Assembly (NCBI GenBank): GCA_031550435.1
Contig: JAVBOO010000026.1
Coordinates: 1-64,000 of the forward strand
Origin: JAVBOO01 sp031550435
GTDB lineage: Bacteria; Bacillota; Clostridia; Lachnospirales; WRAX01
DNA length: 64,000 nt
Direction: 5' to 3'
Both the position numbers and the translations under genes were made by a program. A model generated the notes under the pieces. It saw nothing but the letters and a program-made list of their open reading frames with translations. It had not been told where the DNA came from and did no database searches. Positions within the stretch are counted from its first letter, which is position 1. Every line of letters begins with the position of its first letter. Below, piece after piece: positions 31,948-41,064 of the stretch.

Positions 31948-31978
31948 TAAATAAACACAGATTAAATCACTTTGGACA
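31948..31978 (+). repeat. Repeat C, partial copy
   Basis: TAAATAAACACAGATTAAAT then CACTTTGGAC. It matches the left half of full copies at 32773 and 49621, upstream of the YlbF-like gene. Confidence 0.6.
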
Positions 31979-32013
31979 GCACCCTAAATGTATAAACTAA
32001 CCTAGAGGTAACT

Positions 32014-32349
32014 ATGGACGTTAACAGTGCAATAAGGGCTCTTACCGATGCTTTAAAAAATACGAGAGAGTTTGCGGAGCTTAGTTCGGCATACAATGCG
32101 GTTAGCGGTAATCCCACGCTCAGAAAGCAGCTGAACGACTTTAACGCGAAACAGGAACGCGCATACTCAAGCCAGCTTACCCAAAGCCAAGCCGAACAGT
32201 TAATAAACGAGCTTAACAATGACTATGCCTTACTATCAAAAACACCTCAGCTAAAAGCTTATTTCAACGCAAGCGATACTTTCGGCGAGCTTATGGGAAA
32301 CGCGATTGAAGCTGTCCGTCAAAATATCGAACGCGCAATAAACAATTAA
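32014..32349 (+). CDS. YlbF/YmcA-family protein
   Basis: 111 residues, all-helical, with the YlbF pattern: N-terminal LTDALKNTREFAEL, SGNPTLRKQLNDFNAKQ, and a C-terminal YFNASDTFGELMGNAIEAVRQNI. In Bacillus YlbF, YmcA and YaaT form an Fe-S complex acting on RNase Y and development. Whether this one pairs with partners is unknown; none is in the window. GAGGTA precedes the ATG. Confidence 0.8.
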   Translation: MDVNSAIRALTDALKNTREFAELSSAYNAVSGNPTLRKQLNDFNAKQERAYSSQLTQSQAEQLINELNNDYALLSKTPQLKAYFNASDTFGELMGNAIEAVRQNIERAINN

Positions 32350-32518
32350 AATCCATTTTACTCGACATTATTAAACACAGCATGTCACAGATCTTCCCCT
32401 CCCGAATACACTGTAGTATCAAGTGATGAAAACCGGCAGGACAAATCGAATTCAGACATCCGGTGCTGAAAAGGTTGTATTTTCAAAGCTGCCGTGCAAA
32501 CGATACAGGGAGGATGCC

Positions 32519-32698
32519 ATGTATAGCTTTAACAGATTTTACGGAAGAGGATACGGACGGCCGTATTACAACAGGTTCTACTATCCGTACTACAGCTACT
32601 ACCCTTACTACCGCAATTACTACTATCCGTACTATAGTTACTCTTATTACTACCCCTATTACCCTTACTATTATTACCCCTACAGATACAGGTGGTAG
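32519..32698 (+). CDS. Tyrosine-rich miniprotein
   Basis: 59 residues, 30 of them tyrosine, with almost only Tyr, Pro, Arg, Ser, Phe, Asn and Gly. YYPYY blocks repeat through the protein (for example YYPYYSYYPYYRNYYYPYYS). GGGAGG lies before the ATG at 32519 and a terminator follows, so this is a genuine-looking small gene. No signal peptide. Composition recalls spore-coat or other cross-linked structural proteins (tyrosines can be oxidised to dityrosine), but that is inference. Confidence 0.7.
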   Translation: MYSFNRFYGRGYGRPYYNRFYYPYYSYYPYYRNYYYPYYSYSYYYPYYPYYYYPYRYRW

Positions 32699-32722
32699 GA
32701 TTGCAATCCGATTAAAACAAAG

Positions 32723-32768
32723 GCCGTATCACCGTGATTCACAAAAATCGCGGTGGCACGGCTTTTTA
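32723..32768 (+). terminator. Terminator of the Tyr-rich gene
   Basis: GCCGT/ACGGC and CACCG/CGGTG stack into one stem with small bulges, followed by TTTTTATT. Confidence 0.7.
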
Positions 32769-32772
32769 TTGT

Positions 32773-32824
32773 TAAGTAAATGCTGATTAAATTACTTTGA
32801 ACGGATACTCGGCTGATTTAATTG
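32773..32824 (+). repeat. Repeat C, copy 2
   Basis: TAAGTAAATGCTGATTAAAT then TACTTTGAACGGATACTCGG then CTGATTTAAT. It contains an inverted pair GATTAAAT/ATTTAATC-like. Confidence 0.7.
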
Positions 32825-32838
32825 GCGAAGTAACAGCT

Positions 32839-34041
32839 TTACTCGCTGCAGGCAAACTGCTTTGCCATTCTTATGAGAGCCTTTTCCAGAACAGAGCGGG
32901 CACAGCCGGCGCAAACTCTCTGAAAGCATTCCCCGTTCTCGGGGTCGTGTACTAGTCCGTCCTGAAGCATAACGCTCGCTCCGAGATAAATTCTCTCGTG
33001 CACTTCATCGTCACTGAGCCCGTAAGCCCTGAAATCAAGCCAGAGCATATAACTTCCCTCAGGGTACCATACTTTTACCTTAGGCATGTTCTTATGTATA
33101 AAATCAACCGCGAATCTTAAATTCCCGTCAATATAATCGTTCAAGGCTTCAAGCCAATCGTCGCTCTGGGTATAAGCCGCGATAAGACTCGCTATTGCAA
33201 ACGGCGAAGGATGCGCCCACGCGAAATCTTTCGTAAATTTCTTGCGCAGCTCGTCGTTTGTTATAATAACGTTCGCGCAGTGAAGACCGGCAAGGTTAAA
33301 TGTCTTGTTCGTAGCGGTAATCATCACAATGTTACTGTCATCTTTCGCCACGGAATAAATCGTATGATGCTTGATGCCCTTGCGCAGTATATCGGAATGT
33401 ATTTCATCCGATACGAGCACGATACTGTGTTTCTTGCAGATTTCGTCTATCCTTTTGAGCTCTTCGAACGTCCAAACCCTTCCGACAGGGTTGGCAGGCG
33501 AGCAAAGTATAAACACTTTGTTTGACGCAACCGAGCACTTTTCCTCAAAGTCTTCCCAGTCCATCGTATAATAGCCGTTGCCGTCGTTTATCAGGTTGCA
33601 GCCTACGATTTTTCTGTGGCATACCGTATTTATGCAGCTGTTAAAGTTGCCGTACACGGGCCTGCAAAGTATAATACCGTCTCCCGGCTCCGAAAAAGCG
33701 CGGATTGATTGATTCACTGCGTCAAGAGACCCGCTTGCAAACACAATGTCTTTTTCCTCAAATACCGTGTTATAGCGGTTTTTATACCAGTTGATAATGG
33801 CTCTGGCGTATTTTGGCTCGGATTCCCACGAGGAGTAACCGTAAATACCGTTGTCAACAGTTCTGTGAAGCGCCTCGATGATTGCGGGCGAGCATCTGAA
33901 ATCCATATCGGCAATCATCATCGGTATCGTTTCGCTGCAAATTTTACAAGGCTTGTCCCCTTTGTGAAACAAATCCGGTCTGTCCCACTTCAAAGAGTAG
34001 GTATTACATCGATCCACCGGAATGTCGAAATCGTAGTTCAT
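32839..34041 (-). CDS. PatB/MalY-type cystathionine beta-lyase
   Basis: 400-residue fold-type I PLP enzyme of the MalY/PatB group, which splits C-S bonds of cystathionine and related compounds. Conserved start with YDFDIPVDRCNTYSLKWD, MMIADMDF, GIYGYSS, CSPANPVGRVW, SDEIHSD and the PLP lysine in TATNKTFNLAGLH (near residue 245), then the C-terminal VRVCAGCARSVLEKAL-like helix. Class I/II aminotransferases share the fold, but the opening motif favours the beta-lyase. Monocistronic. Confidence 0.85.
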   Translation of the reverse strand: MNYDFDIPVDRCNTYSLKWDRPDLFHKGDKPCKICSETIPMMIADMDFRCSPAIIEALHRTVDNGIYGYSSWESEPKYARAIINWYKNRYNTVFEEKDIVFASGSLDAVNQSIRAFSEPGDGIILCRPVYGNFNSCINTVCHRKIVGCNLINDGNGYYTMDWEDFEEKCSVASNKVFILCSPANPVGRVWTFEELKRIDEICKKHSIVLVSDEIHSDILRKGIKHHTIYSVAKDDSNIVMITATNKTFNLAGLHCANVIITNDELRKKFTKDFAWAHPSPFAIASLIAAYTQSDDWLEALNDYIDGNLRFAVDFIHKNMPKVKVWYPEGSYMLWLDFRAYGLSDDEVHERIYLGASVMLQDGLVHDPENGECFQRVCAGCARSVLEKALIRMAKQFACSE

Positions 34042-34107
34042 AAGGTCCTCCCAAAGTAAGTTCCGGAAACCCGGACGGCAGCCCGAAAAATAAACGGATT
34101 CCTGCCT

Positions 34108-34719
34108 CTATCGTTTAAAGATAATCAGCAAGCCGGAAATGAGAAGAACAACAAGAAATACGGTAGTGAGGCTTGAGATCATACCTGTCCCGAAGATTAT
34201 ACCACAGACCGTGAGCAAAATTCCGGTATATAACGACATTTTTTTTGAAAAGTCTCTTCCGATAAAAAAAGCGCAGACAAACGCAAGTCCGAAGCAGATA
34301 ACGAGCAGCCCGCCCGAACTTATAACCGTGCTGAATATTCCGAGACCGGATAGGAGATAAAATATTCCGAACCAGGTGAACAGCATCGAGGGAACAAGAA
34401 GACCCCTCTTGTTTTTTAATAAGTACAGCATAAAAAACGTTATGCCGGGAACTACCCAAAGCGCCGAAGAGAACAGCATGTTTGATACATTACCCGGCAG
34501 CCTCGGGGATATGAGGGAGTGCAAACCCGAAAACAGTACATACATGCCCAACACAAGCGCCCAGCTTTGTCTTTTTGTCCAAAACAGGAGGACTAGAACC
34601 AATCCGCTGAAAATCAGTATAAACGGCGTCAGCGAAAAACTCGTCCCCTTCAGCAAAAAATACAGGGCAATCGCAACAACAATCAAACCGGCCAGCGTTC
34701 GATTTGATTTATAATTCAT
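34108..34719 (-). CDS. Six- to seven-helix membrane protein, unknown
   Basis: 203 residues, almost entirely hydrophobic helices. The start at 34719 has GAGGTG upstream and begins MNYKSNRTLAGLIVVAIALY, a basic cap then a helix, as in LiaI/LiaF-like membrane proteins; the resemblance is weak. It precedes the C-S lyase by 66 nt on the same strand and could be cotranscribed. Confidence 0.6.
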   Translation of the reverse strand: MNYKSNRTLAGLIVVAIALYFLLKGTSFSLTPFILIFSGLVLVLLFWTKRQSWALVLGMYVLFSGLHSLISPRLPGNVSNMLFSSALWVVPGITFFMLYLLKNKRGLLVPSMLFTWFGIFYLLSGLGIFSTVISSGGLLVICFGLAFVCAFFIGRDFSKKMSLYTGILLTVCGIIFGTGMISSLTTVFLVVLLISGLLIIFKR

Positions 34720-34859
34720 AAAAACACCTCGCTCGAAATCGGGCTCATAATCGGCCGTGAACAATCAATAATGCCGGTTCACCGCATTTTCCGGCCGAAC
34801 ACACTTACCTTACAGCCACGGTGATCTAAGGTCTAAAATAAACAAGTTATTACTCCTGC

Positions 34860-34916
34860 CCGGCACGAGTAACCGCGTAAGTATTTTATACGGTATTTAA
34901 CTTCCGCGGTAATATA
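34860..34916 (-). repeat. Repeat A, partial copy 4
   Basis: In reverse complement: ATATTACCGCGGAAGTTAA, AATACCGTATAAAATACT, ACGCGGTTACTCG. Only the left third of the element remains, between ligA and the membrane-protein gene. Confidence 0.7.
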
Positions 34917-34973
34917 TAAACATATACGATATATTTTAGTTGCGGTCTTATAAAAGCCGTCTGCGTTGACGAA

Positions 34974-36932
34974 TTACTCATCTTTCGTCAAACCCGCAAT
35001 TTCTGCGAATTCTTCTTCGGTTATGACGGGAACGCCCAATTCCGCGGCCTTTTTGTTCTTCGAAGATAAAGACTTTGAATCATTGTTAATCAAAAAGCTT
35101 GTTTTTGCCGATACAGAAGATAAGACTTTCCCGCCGAGATTTTCTATGACCTTCACAAGTTCATCCCTGCTGCCGTAGTTCTTGAGCGTTCCGGTTATAA
35201 CAAAGGTCTTGCCGGCAAGAGTCTGTGCTTCCGAAGTCACGGGTTTGATAAAATCCAGAATTTTCACTGTAAAATTCACAAGTTCGCGGTTGCGTTCGTC
35301 CTCAAAATATTTCTTGACCGCGACGGACATAACCTCGCCGAAACCGTCGATTTTTAAAAGCTCGTCTGCTTCGGAGCTCATTATTTTTACTAAGTCGTTC
35401 TCAAAATGCCTGCACAAAAGCTTCGCCGCCGCAAGGCCGATATTCTTGATGCCGAGAGCATAAATAAATCTGTGGCACTCACAGGTTTTTGACTCCTCTA
35501 TCGCGTCGCACAGTTTCTTAAATGATTTTTTCCCGAACCCGTCCATACCGAGTATGGACTGCTCATGCAAGCCGACGGAATAAATATCCGCATAGCTCTT
35601 GAGTATGCCTGCCTGTACAAAGCGCTCAATGGTTTGAACGGAGAAGCCTTCTATATTCATGGCATCTCTTGCCGAGTAATGAGCAAGCGAGCGTATCAGC
35701 TGAGCTTGGCAGTTCGGATTTGTGCAATAAAGCGATTTAACGTCGGCTCTTTGCTCGATTTCGGTATCGAAGCCGCAAACGGGACAGCGCTCCGGTATTT
35801 CCGCACTGCCGCTTTTCGTTATATTATCGGCTATCTGTGGTATTATCATGTTCGCCTTGTACACAAGTATCTTGTCGCCCTTGCCCAGCCTGAGCGACTC
35901 CAATATGCTTACGTTATGGATAGACGCTCTGGAGACGGTTGTCCCGAGCAGATCGACCGGCTCGAAAACGGCAACCGGATTGATAAGCCCTGTGCGCGAA
36001 GTGTTCCAAACGATGTCGGTGAGCACGGTTTCTGCCTGCTCGTCCTCCCATTTGAACGCGACTGAATGCTTCGGAAATTTGGATGTCTGCCCGAGTGACT
36101 CGGAAAGCGCGATGTCGTTGTAAGTTAAGACCAGCCCGTCTGTCGCGTATTCGTAGCCGTCTATACCCTCCTTAAAGTCTTCGACAGCCTGTTGCACATT
36201 TTCGGCGTTGACCAAACGATGCTCGACACAGACAAATCCCAGAGACTCAAGCCTTTCGAACTGGTCGTAACGCTTTTTGAAGCTCTCCTCTTCGGCAAAA
36301 ACAAGCTCATGCGCTAAAAACGCGACATTGCGCGAGGCGCAGATTTCGGAGTTTAGCTGTCTTACGGTCCCGCTTGTCAGGTTTCTCGGATTCTTGTACT
36401 TCTCTCCTTCTTCGAGAGCTTCGTTTATACTTGCAAAGTCCGAAAACGAGATAACAGCTTCTCCTCTCAGCGTTAAACTTCCCCGAAAGTTAATCTTCCC
36501 GGGAACGTTTTTAAACGTGAGCGCGTTATGAGTAATAAGCTCTCCGATTTCACCGTTTCCTCTTGTAACGGCGCGGGTCAGGCTGCCTCCGTTATACGTA
36601 AGCACAACGGTCAGGCCGTCGAGCTTATGGGACAAAAGGCCGTCCCCCTTACTCAGGAACTCCTTGAGTTTCGAGACCTCTTTTGTTTTGTCGAGCGAAA
36701 GCAATTTATACTCGTGAGCATGCTTCGCAAGCTCGGACATAACTTCGAAACCTACTTTTTGAGTCGGGCTTGAAGCCATAATCGTTCCTGTTTGCTGTTC
36801 GAGCAGCTTGAGTTCGTCATAGAGCATATCGTATTCCCGGTCGCTCATCAGCTCCGTATCCGTGGAATAATATGCTTTGGCAGCTTTGTTCAGGATATCG
36901 GTCAGTTCTTTCATTCTTTTCAGATTATGCAT
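34974..36932 (-). CDS. ligA: NAD-dependent DNA ligase
   Basis: 652 residues, normal for LigA. Ia domain (YYSTDTELMSDREYDMLYDEL), adenylation domain with the AMP lysine K103 in SHKLDGLT, EAVISF, OB fold, four-cysteine zinc finger (CPVCG ... CTNPNC), HhH repeats (GIKNIGLAAAKLL, IDGFGEVMS) and a C-terminal BRCT domain (GKTFVITGTLKNYGSRDELV). AAAGGAG precedes the ATG at 36932; the in-frame ATG 18 codons upstream lacks a site. Confidence 0.96.
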   Translation of the reverse strand: MHNLKRMKELTDILNKAAKAYYSTDTELMSDREYDMLYDELKLLEQQTGTIMASSPTQKVGFEVMSELAKHAHEYKLLSLDKTKEVSKLKEFLSKGDGLLSHKLDGLTVVLTYNGGSLTRAVTRGNGEIGELITHNALTFKNVPGKINFRGSLTLRGEAVISFSDFASINEALEEGEKYKNPRNLTSGTVRQLNSEICASRNVAFLAHELVFAEEESFKKRYDQFERLESLGFVCVEHRLVNAENVQQAVEDFKEGIDGYEYATDGLVLTYNDIALSESLGQTSKFPKHSVAFKWEDEQAETVLTDIVWNTSRTGLINPVAVFEPVDLLGTTVSRASIHNVSILESLRLGKGDKILVYKANMIIPQIADNITKSGSAEIPERCPVCGFDTEIEQRADVKSLYCTNPNCQAQLIRSLAHYSARDAMNIEGFSVQTIERFVQAGILKSYADIYSVGLHEQSILGMDGFGKKSFKKLCDAIEESKTCECHRFIYALGIKNIGLAAAKLLCRHFENDLVKIMSSEADELLKIDGFGEVMSVAVKKYFEDERNRELVNFTVKILDFIKPVTSEAQTLAGKTFVITGTLKNYGSRDELVKVIENLGGKVLSSVSAKTSFLINNDSKSLSSKNKKAAELGVPVITEEEFAEIAGLTKDE

Positions 36933-37145
36933 AAACGCTCCTTTGAAGCAGCTTTGTAAGCACCGTAAACATAAGGGGTCATGCATTTAAGCGCTTCATA
37001 AATTTACTGTTGAACTTAAATATATCATATTATATAATTCAGTCAATCCGCCGCGTCAGGCTTAGCAGTAACGGTACAGACTTGCTTCGGGCAAAGCCGA
37101 ACCCCGGCTATACCCGCCGTAAAACAACATATTATAGGTGATTAA

Positions 37146-38066
37146 ATGTCGGAAAATAACAATAACGTCGAAAAAAGAAAATCCGCGGCTCAAAACCGCA
37201 AGCCCGGATCCGTATTCATCAAAAGGTTGTTTTTCATTGCCATACTAGCCGCCCTCGGCTGCGGAGTGTTTTTCCCGCTCAAAGCTTATTTTGACGAAGT
37301 ATCGAGGGAGCGCCGGGAAAAGCAACTCATTGAAGAAAGCCGCGACATATATAAAAGTGCCGTCGAGGAGTACAGTACCCCTGATACAGCCGTCACGGAC
37401 GTTCCGACGCAAAAACCGTCGTATGTGCCGAGAACCGGTCTTTTTGATGCCGAAAAGAAAATCAGGCCGGAATTCGTGAAGCTCATGGAAGAATACGATA
37501 ACCGGGACATAGTCGGCTATGTTAACATACCCGGGACAACCGTTGACTATCCAGTTTTACAATCGGAGGATAACGCCTACTATCTTAACCGCGATATAAA
37601 CAAAAACTACACGAGCGCGGGCTGGATATTCCTCGACTATGAAAACAACATCGAAAAAGACGACTGGAACACGATTATATACGGTCACAACATGAGAGCC
37701 GATGTAATGTTCCACAGTCTCAGGTATTACACTGACCCCGACTATTTTAAAGAACACCCGTATGTGACGTTTAACACGCTGTACGAGGAATACACCTGGG
37801 AAATATTCTCATTCTACAAGACCGATACCGATTTTTACTACATACAGGCGATTTTTAGAGATTACAACGAATTTTTCAGGCTTGCGAAAGAAATGAAGTC
37901 ACGTTCGATGTACGACACGGGAGTCGAGCTGAAGTATGGAGACAGAGTGCTGACACTTTCGACCTGTACGGGCGAAAGCGGTAAAGACACAAGGTTCGTC
38001 GTAAACGCAAGGCTTATTAAAGTCAACAAAATCGATCCGCCGCCGATTGAGGGGCTGGATCAATAG
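37146..38066 (+). CDS. srtB: Class B sortase
   Basis: 306-residue cysteine transpeptidase that links surface proteins to peptidoglycan. N-terminal membrane anchor (about 24-47), then the sortase barrel: VGYVNIPGTTVDYPVLQ, catalytic H181 in IIYGHNM, C274 in TLSTCTG and R283 in DTRFVV, all present. Class B features include the long helix before the last strands (IFRDYNEFFRLAKEMK). No NPQTN-like substrate is seen in the window; the Pro/Thr-rich surface proteins at 1-3.5 kb lack a clear sorting signal. Confidence 0.93.
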   Translation: MSENNNNVEKRKSAAQNRKPGSVFIKRLFFIAILAALGCGVFFPLKAYFDEVSRERREKQLIEESRDIYKSAVEEYSTPDTAVTDVPTQKPSYVPRTGLFDAEKKIRPEFVKLMEEYDNRDIVGYVNIPGTTVDYPVLQSEDNAYYLNRDINKNYTSAGWIFLDYENNIEKDDWNTIIYGHNMRADVMFHSLRYYTDPDYFKEHPYVTFNTLYEEYTWEIFSFYKTDTDFYYIQAIFRDYNEFFRLAKEMKSRSMYDTGVELKYGDRVLTLSTCTGESGKDTRFVVNARLIKVNKIDPPPIEGLDQ

Positions 38067-38074
38067 CCGGCAGC

Positions 38075-39355
38075 TTAAGCCCTGTCGATAATATCATAGA
38101 AACCCGGAAAAGAAACGTCGGCATAGCCGGCGTTTTCTATTTCGCAGCCGCCCGGTATCCTCGTACCCAAAACGGAAAGCGACATTTCGACCCTATGGTC
38201 CTTGTGGGTATCGAATACTGCCGATTTCAGTTTCTTACCGCCCTCGATTATAAGCCCGTCGTCAGTCTCCTCTATGTCCGCGCCGGCTTTTTTAAGCTCA
38301 CACGCCATGGCGGCGAGCCTGTCACATTCCTTTTTTCGAAGTTCCGAAGCTCCCTTTATAACCGTTCTTCCTTTCGCAAAACAAGAAACAACCGCCAAAA
38401 TCGGTATTTCATCTATCATAGACGGTATTTCCCTTGCGCTGACCTCTGTTCCGAAAAGCCCGGAGCTTTCTGCAACTATATCGGCAACAGGCTCGCCGTC
38501 CGACAAAAACATACGCATTAATCTGATTTTTGCGCCCATACGCCGCAGAACATTCAAAAACCCGGTTCTTGTTTTGTTTACGAAAACGCCGTTAATCCTC
38601 ACAGACGAGTTGTTATGTATCACGGCGGACGCGATCAGATAAGCCGCTGAAGAAAAATCCCCGTATATAGCAACGTTTTTGGCACGTAAAGCGCAGCCGC
38701 CCCTATAAAGTGTTACCCTTCCCCTCTTTGACTCAATCTGCGCTCCGAAGGAACCGAGCATAATCTCGGTGTGGTTGCGCGAGGCAAAACTCTCGCGAAC
38801 GCAAGTACTGCCTTCGGCATACAGTCCCGCAAGCAAAACAGCGGATTTAACCTGTGCACTTGCAACAGGCATATCGTAGGCTATGGCCTTGAGCGCCCTG
38901 CCTTTTATTATCAGCGGAGCGAAACCGTCTCCCGTTTCGGAGCATACATCCGCGCCCATTTGGCTGAGCGGCTTTATAATACCGTTCGCGGAGCGCTTCA
39001 AAAGAGACTCGTCCCCGGTAATGACACTGTCAAAACGCTGTGCGCTCAGAACTCCCGATAAGAGCCTCATGGTCGTTGCGCTGTTTCCGGCGTTTAGCCT
39101 GCCGTCATATTGCTTCAGCCCATACAGTCCGGAGCCGTTTATGACAAGCTCAGAGCCGTTTTTGATAATATCCGCGCCGAGGTTTCTCATGCACTCGAGG
39201 GCAGAAAGGCAGTCCAGAGCTTCCGGAAAGCCTAAGACCGTGCTGACACCCTCCGCAATGCTCGAGATTATAACGGCTCTCTGGGCAACGGACTTGTCGC
39301 CGGGAACGCTGTACGCTCCCGAAAAGCTGTAACTGTCATTGATTTTCTTTGTCAT
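38075..39355 (-). CDS. aroA: EPSP synthase
   Basis: 426 residues; joins shikimate-3-phosphate and PEP in aromatic amino-acid synthesis. VPGDKSVAQRAVI (PEP/S3P binding), GNSATTMRLLSG (89-101), ASAQVKSAVLLAG, SRNHTEIML, GDFSSAAYLI, MIDEIPILAV, LRKKECDRLA and HKDHRVEMSL are all recognisable. Where E. coli-type enzymes have Gly96 of LGNAGTAMRP, this protein has A93, and the following proline is L98. Such an alanine is known to reduce glyphosate binding. No other aro genes are adjacent; it shares its 3' end region convergently with srtB. Confidence 0.95.
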   Translation of the reverse strand: MTKKINDSYSFSGAYSVPGDKSVAQRAVIISSIAEGVSTVLGFPEALDCLSALECMRNLGADIIKNGSELVINGSGLYGLKQYDGRLNAGNSATTMRLLSGVLSAQRFDSVITGDESLLKRSANGIIKPLSQMGADVCSETGDGFAPLIIKGRALKAIAYDMPVASAQVKSAVLLAGLYAEGSTCVRESFASRNHTEIMLGSFGAQIESKRGRVTLYRGGCALRAKNVAIYGDFSSAAYLIASAVIHNNSSVRINGVFVNKTRTGFLNVLRRMGAKIRLMRMFLSDGEPVADIVAESSGLFGTEVSAREIPSMIDEIPILAVVSCFAKGRTVIKGASELRKKECDRLAAMACELKKAGADIEETDDGLIIEGGKKLKSAVFDTHKDHRVEMSLSVLGTRIPGGCEIENAGYADVSFPGFYDIIDRA

Positions 39356-39372
39356 GTCTTCACCGCTGTCCG

Positions 39373-41064
39373 CTAAAATCCTATCAGTTTTCTCTCTTTT
39401 CCGGAATTAAGAACCTTTAGGTCATTATCTTTTAAGGCCGAATCCGCGTCGCAAAACAATATAATATTCGACACGTCCGTAAACCCGCTGTTTACTACGC
39501 GTATACTCAGTTTCGAAATTATTCTTTCCGTTATATTTCTGACAAAACGCGCATTCGAGAAATTTTTGTCTGAAATTACCGAAGCCGAGAGCCCGAGCAG
39601 ATATTTTTGCACGAGAGCCGATGCTTCATCGGACAGCTTAAACCCGCGCTGTTTGACTTGCAGCTTGAATATGTCGAAAAGCTGCCCGCCTGTATACGAC
39701 GGAAAATCTATGCGAAAAGCGAACCTGTCTCTGAGTCCGGCATTTGTTTTGCATAGCTGGTCCATTTCTTTTTTATATCCTGCCATTATGACGACAAATT
39801 TATCCCTGTTGTTTTCCATTTCGGCAATCAGCGTTGTCAAAGCTTCCTGCTCGAAGCCGTAGCGGTCGTTGTCCTCCTTTGCGAACGCATATGCTTCGTC
39901 CACAAACAATATGCTCCCGTAGGCCATACGGCAGGCGTCGATTGTTTTTAGCGCAGTCTGCCCCATGTATTCGCCGATAAGATCTTTTCTTCCGACCTCT
40001 ATCAGCCTGCCGTATTTCAGTATGCCGCATTCTTTCAATATCTTTCCGAACAGCCTGGCGACAACGGTTTTCCCTGTTCCCGGCTGACCCGTCATCATCA
40101 GATGCAGCGTCCGGATGTCATTGATGCCGCTCTTCTTTTTAAACTCGGAAGTCTTTACTATTTCGTAAATCTGCTCTTTTATGTCGTTAAGACCGATCAA
40201 CTCATTCAGCTCGTCAAGAGCGCTTCCGGAATTTGTTTCCGATCCGAATCTCGATATATACGGCGCAATATGTCTCCTGCCGATGACAGGAGGCTTATTT
40301 TCGCTCCTGTCTGTCGCATAGCCGAGATATATTTCCTCCCGTATTTTCCCGATGGTTCCAAAGCCGAAATACTTGCCGTGGTCTATATGGTTTTGAAAAT
40401 ACTGCCTGTAGCTCTGTTCCGCCTCTTGGTCAAAAACAAGCTTCCTCTCGTTTTCCATACGGAATTTTGTGTGTTCCAGAGCTTCCTCGGCGCTTATTAC
40501 AGGAAAGTCTATCAGCCTTATACTGATATAGTTTGAGATATAATCAAGCATGTTGACGACCGTTTCGCGCCCCGTCGGCGGTATGCGCAGTATAAACGTC
40601 CTGATGCCCTTCAAGTCGTTTATAAGCCTCAGCAGCTTTGTTACAAGGCTGTCGTACACCTTCCTTCCCGTGTATCCGTCCAGATCGACGACAGCAAACC
40701 GCGTACCTGCCCGGTCGTTTGAACGTATACTCTTAAGTATGTCGTTTATCGTGCCCGGTATATTAAGAGAAACATCCTCGGGAGTAAGCTTGTAATAATT
40801 CAGATGCTGCCGGCTTCTCTTGCCGTCAAGCGATTTTTCGGACATCCTTGAGGCGAGGAGCTTTGCCGCTGTTCGCAGGCCTTGGCCCTCGGGTATCATA
40901 AACATAAAAACGGGCAGGTTTTCTCTCGCGGGAGAGATGTTTTTGAAAATATCTCCGATCAGCCTCGTTGTTCCGTTTAAAGCCGAGTTCCCGAAATACC
41001 CGGCTATATTTGTCCTGAGTCTGTACTTTTTTCCGGGGTTATCAAAAACAAAATATTTATCCAT
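39373..41064 (-). CDS. CbxX/SpoVK-type AAA+ ATPase with degenerate first domain (second of pair)
   Basis: 563 residues. An N-terminal region (1-270) contains a P-loop-like FMIPEGQGLRT (55-66) lacking the Walker lysine and an AVVDLDG strand, suggesting a decayed AAA domain. The C-terminal CbxX/CfxQ AAA+ domain is intact: Walker A TGQPGTGKTVVARLFG (about 324-332), pore-like VGRKDLIGEYMGQTA, Walker B ILFVDEAYAF (about 386), sensor VIMAGYKKEM, arginine finger region LRDRFAFRIDF. The ATG lies inside the end of the upstream paralogue (8-nt overlap), so translation is coupled. Function unknown. Confidence 0.8.
   Translation of the reverse strand: MDKYFVFDNPGKKYRLRTNIAGYFGNSALNGTTRLIGDIFKNISPARENLPVFMFMIPEGQGLRTAAKLLASRMSEKSLDGKRSRQHLNYYKLTPEDVSLNIPGTINDILKSIRSNDRAGTRFAVVDLDGYTGRKVYDSLVTKLLRLINDLKGIRTFILRIPPTGRETVVNMLDYISNYISIRLIDFPVISAEEALEHTKFRMENERKLVFDQEAEQSYRQYFQNHIDHGKYFGFGTIGKIREEIYLGYATDRSENKPPVIGRRHIAPYISRFGSETNSGSALDELNELIGLNDIKEQIYEIVKTSEFKKKSGINDIRTLHLMMTGQPGTGKTVVARLFGKILKECGILKYGRLIEVGRKDLIGEYMGQTALKTIDACRMAYGSILFVDEAYAFAKEDNDRYGFEQEALTTLIAEMENNRDKFVVIMAGYKKEMDQLCKTNAGLRDRFAFRIDFPSYTGGQLFDIFKLQVKQRGFKLSDEASALVQKYLLGLSASVISDKNFSNARFVRNITERIISKLSIRVVNSGFTDVSNIILFCDADSALKDNDLKVLNSGKERKLIGF

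Noticed and set aside
34108..34764. Longer start for the membrane protein at 34764
   Set aside because: The extra 15 residues have no ribosome binding site; GAGGTG points to 34719.
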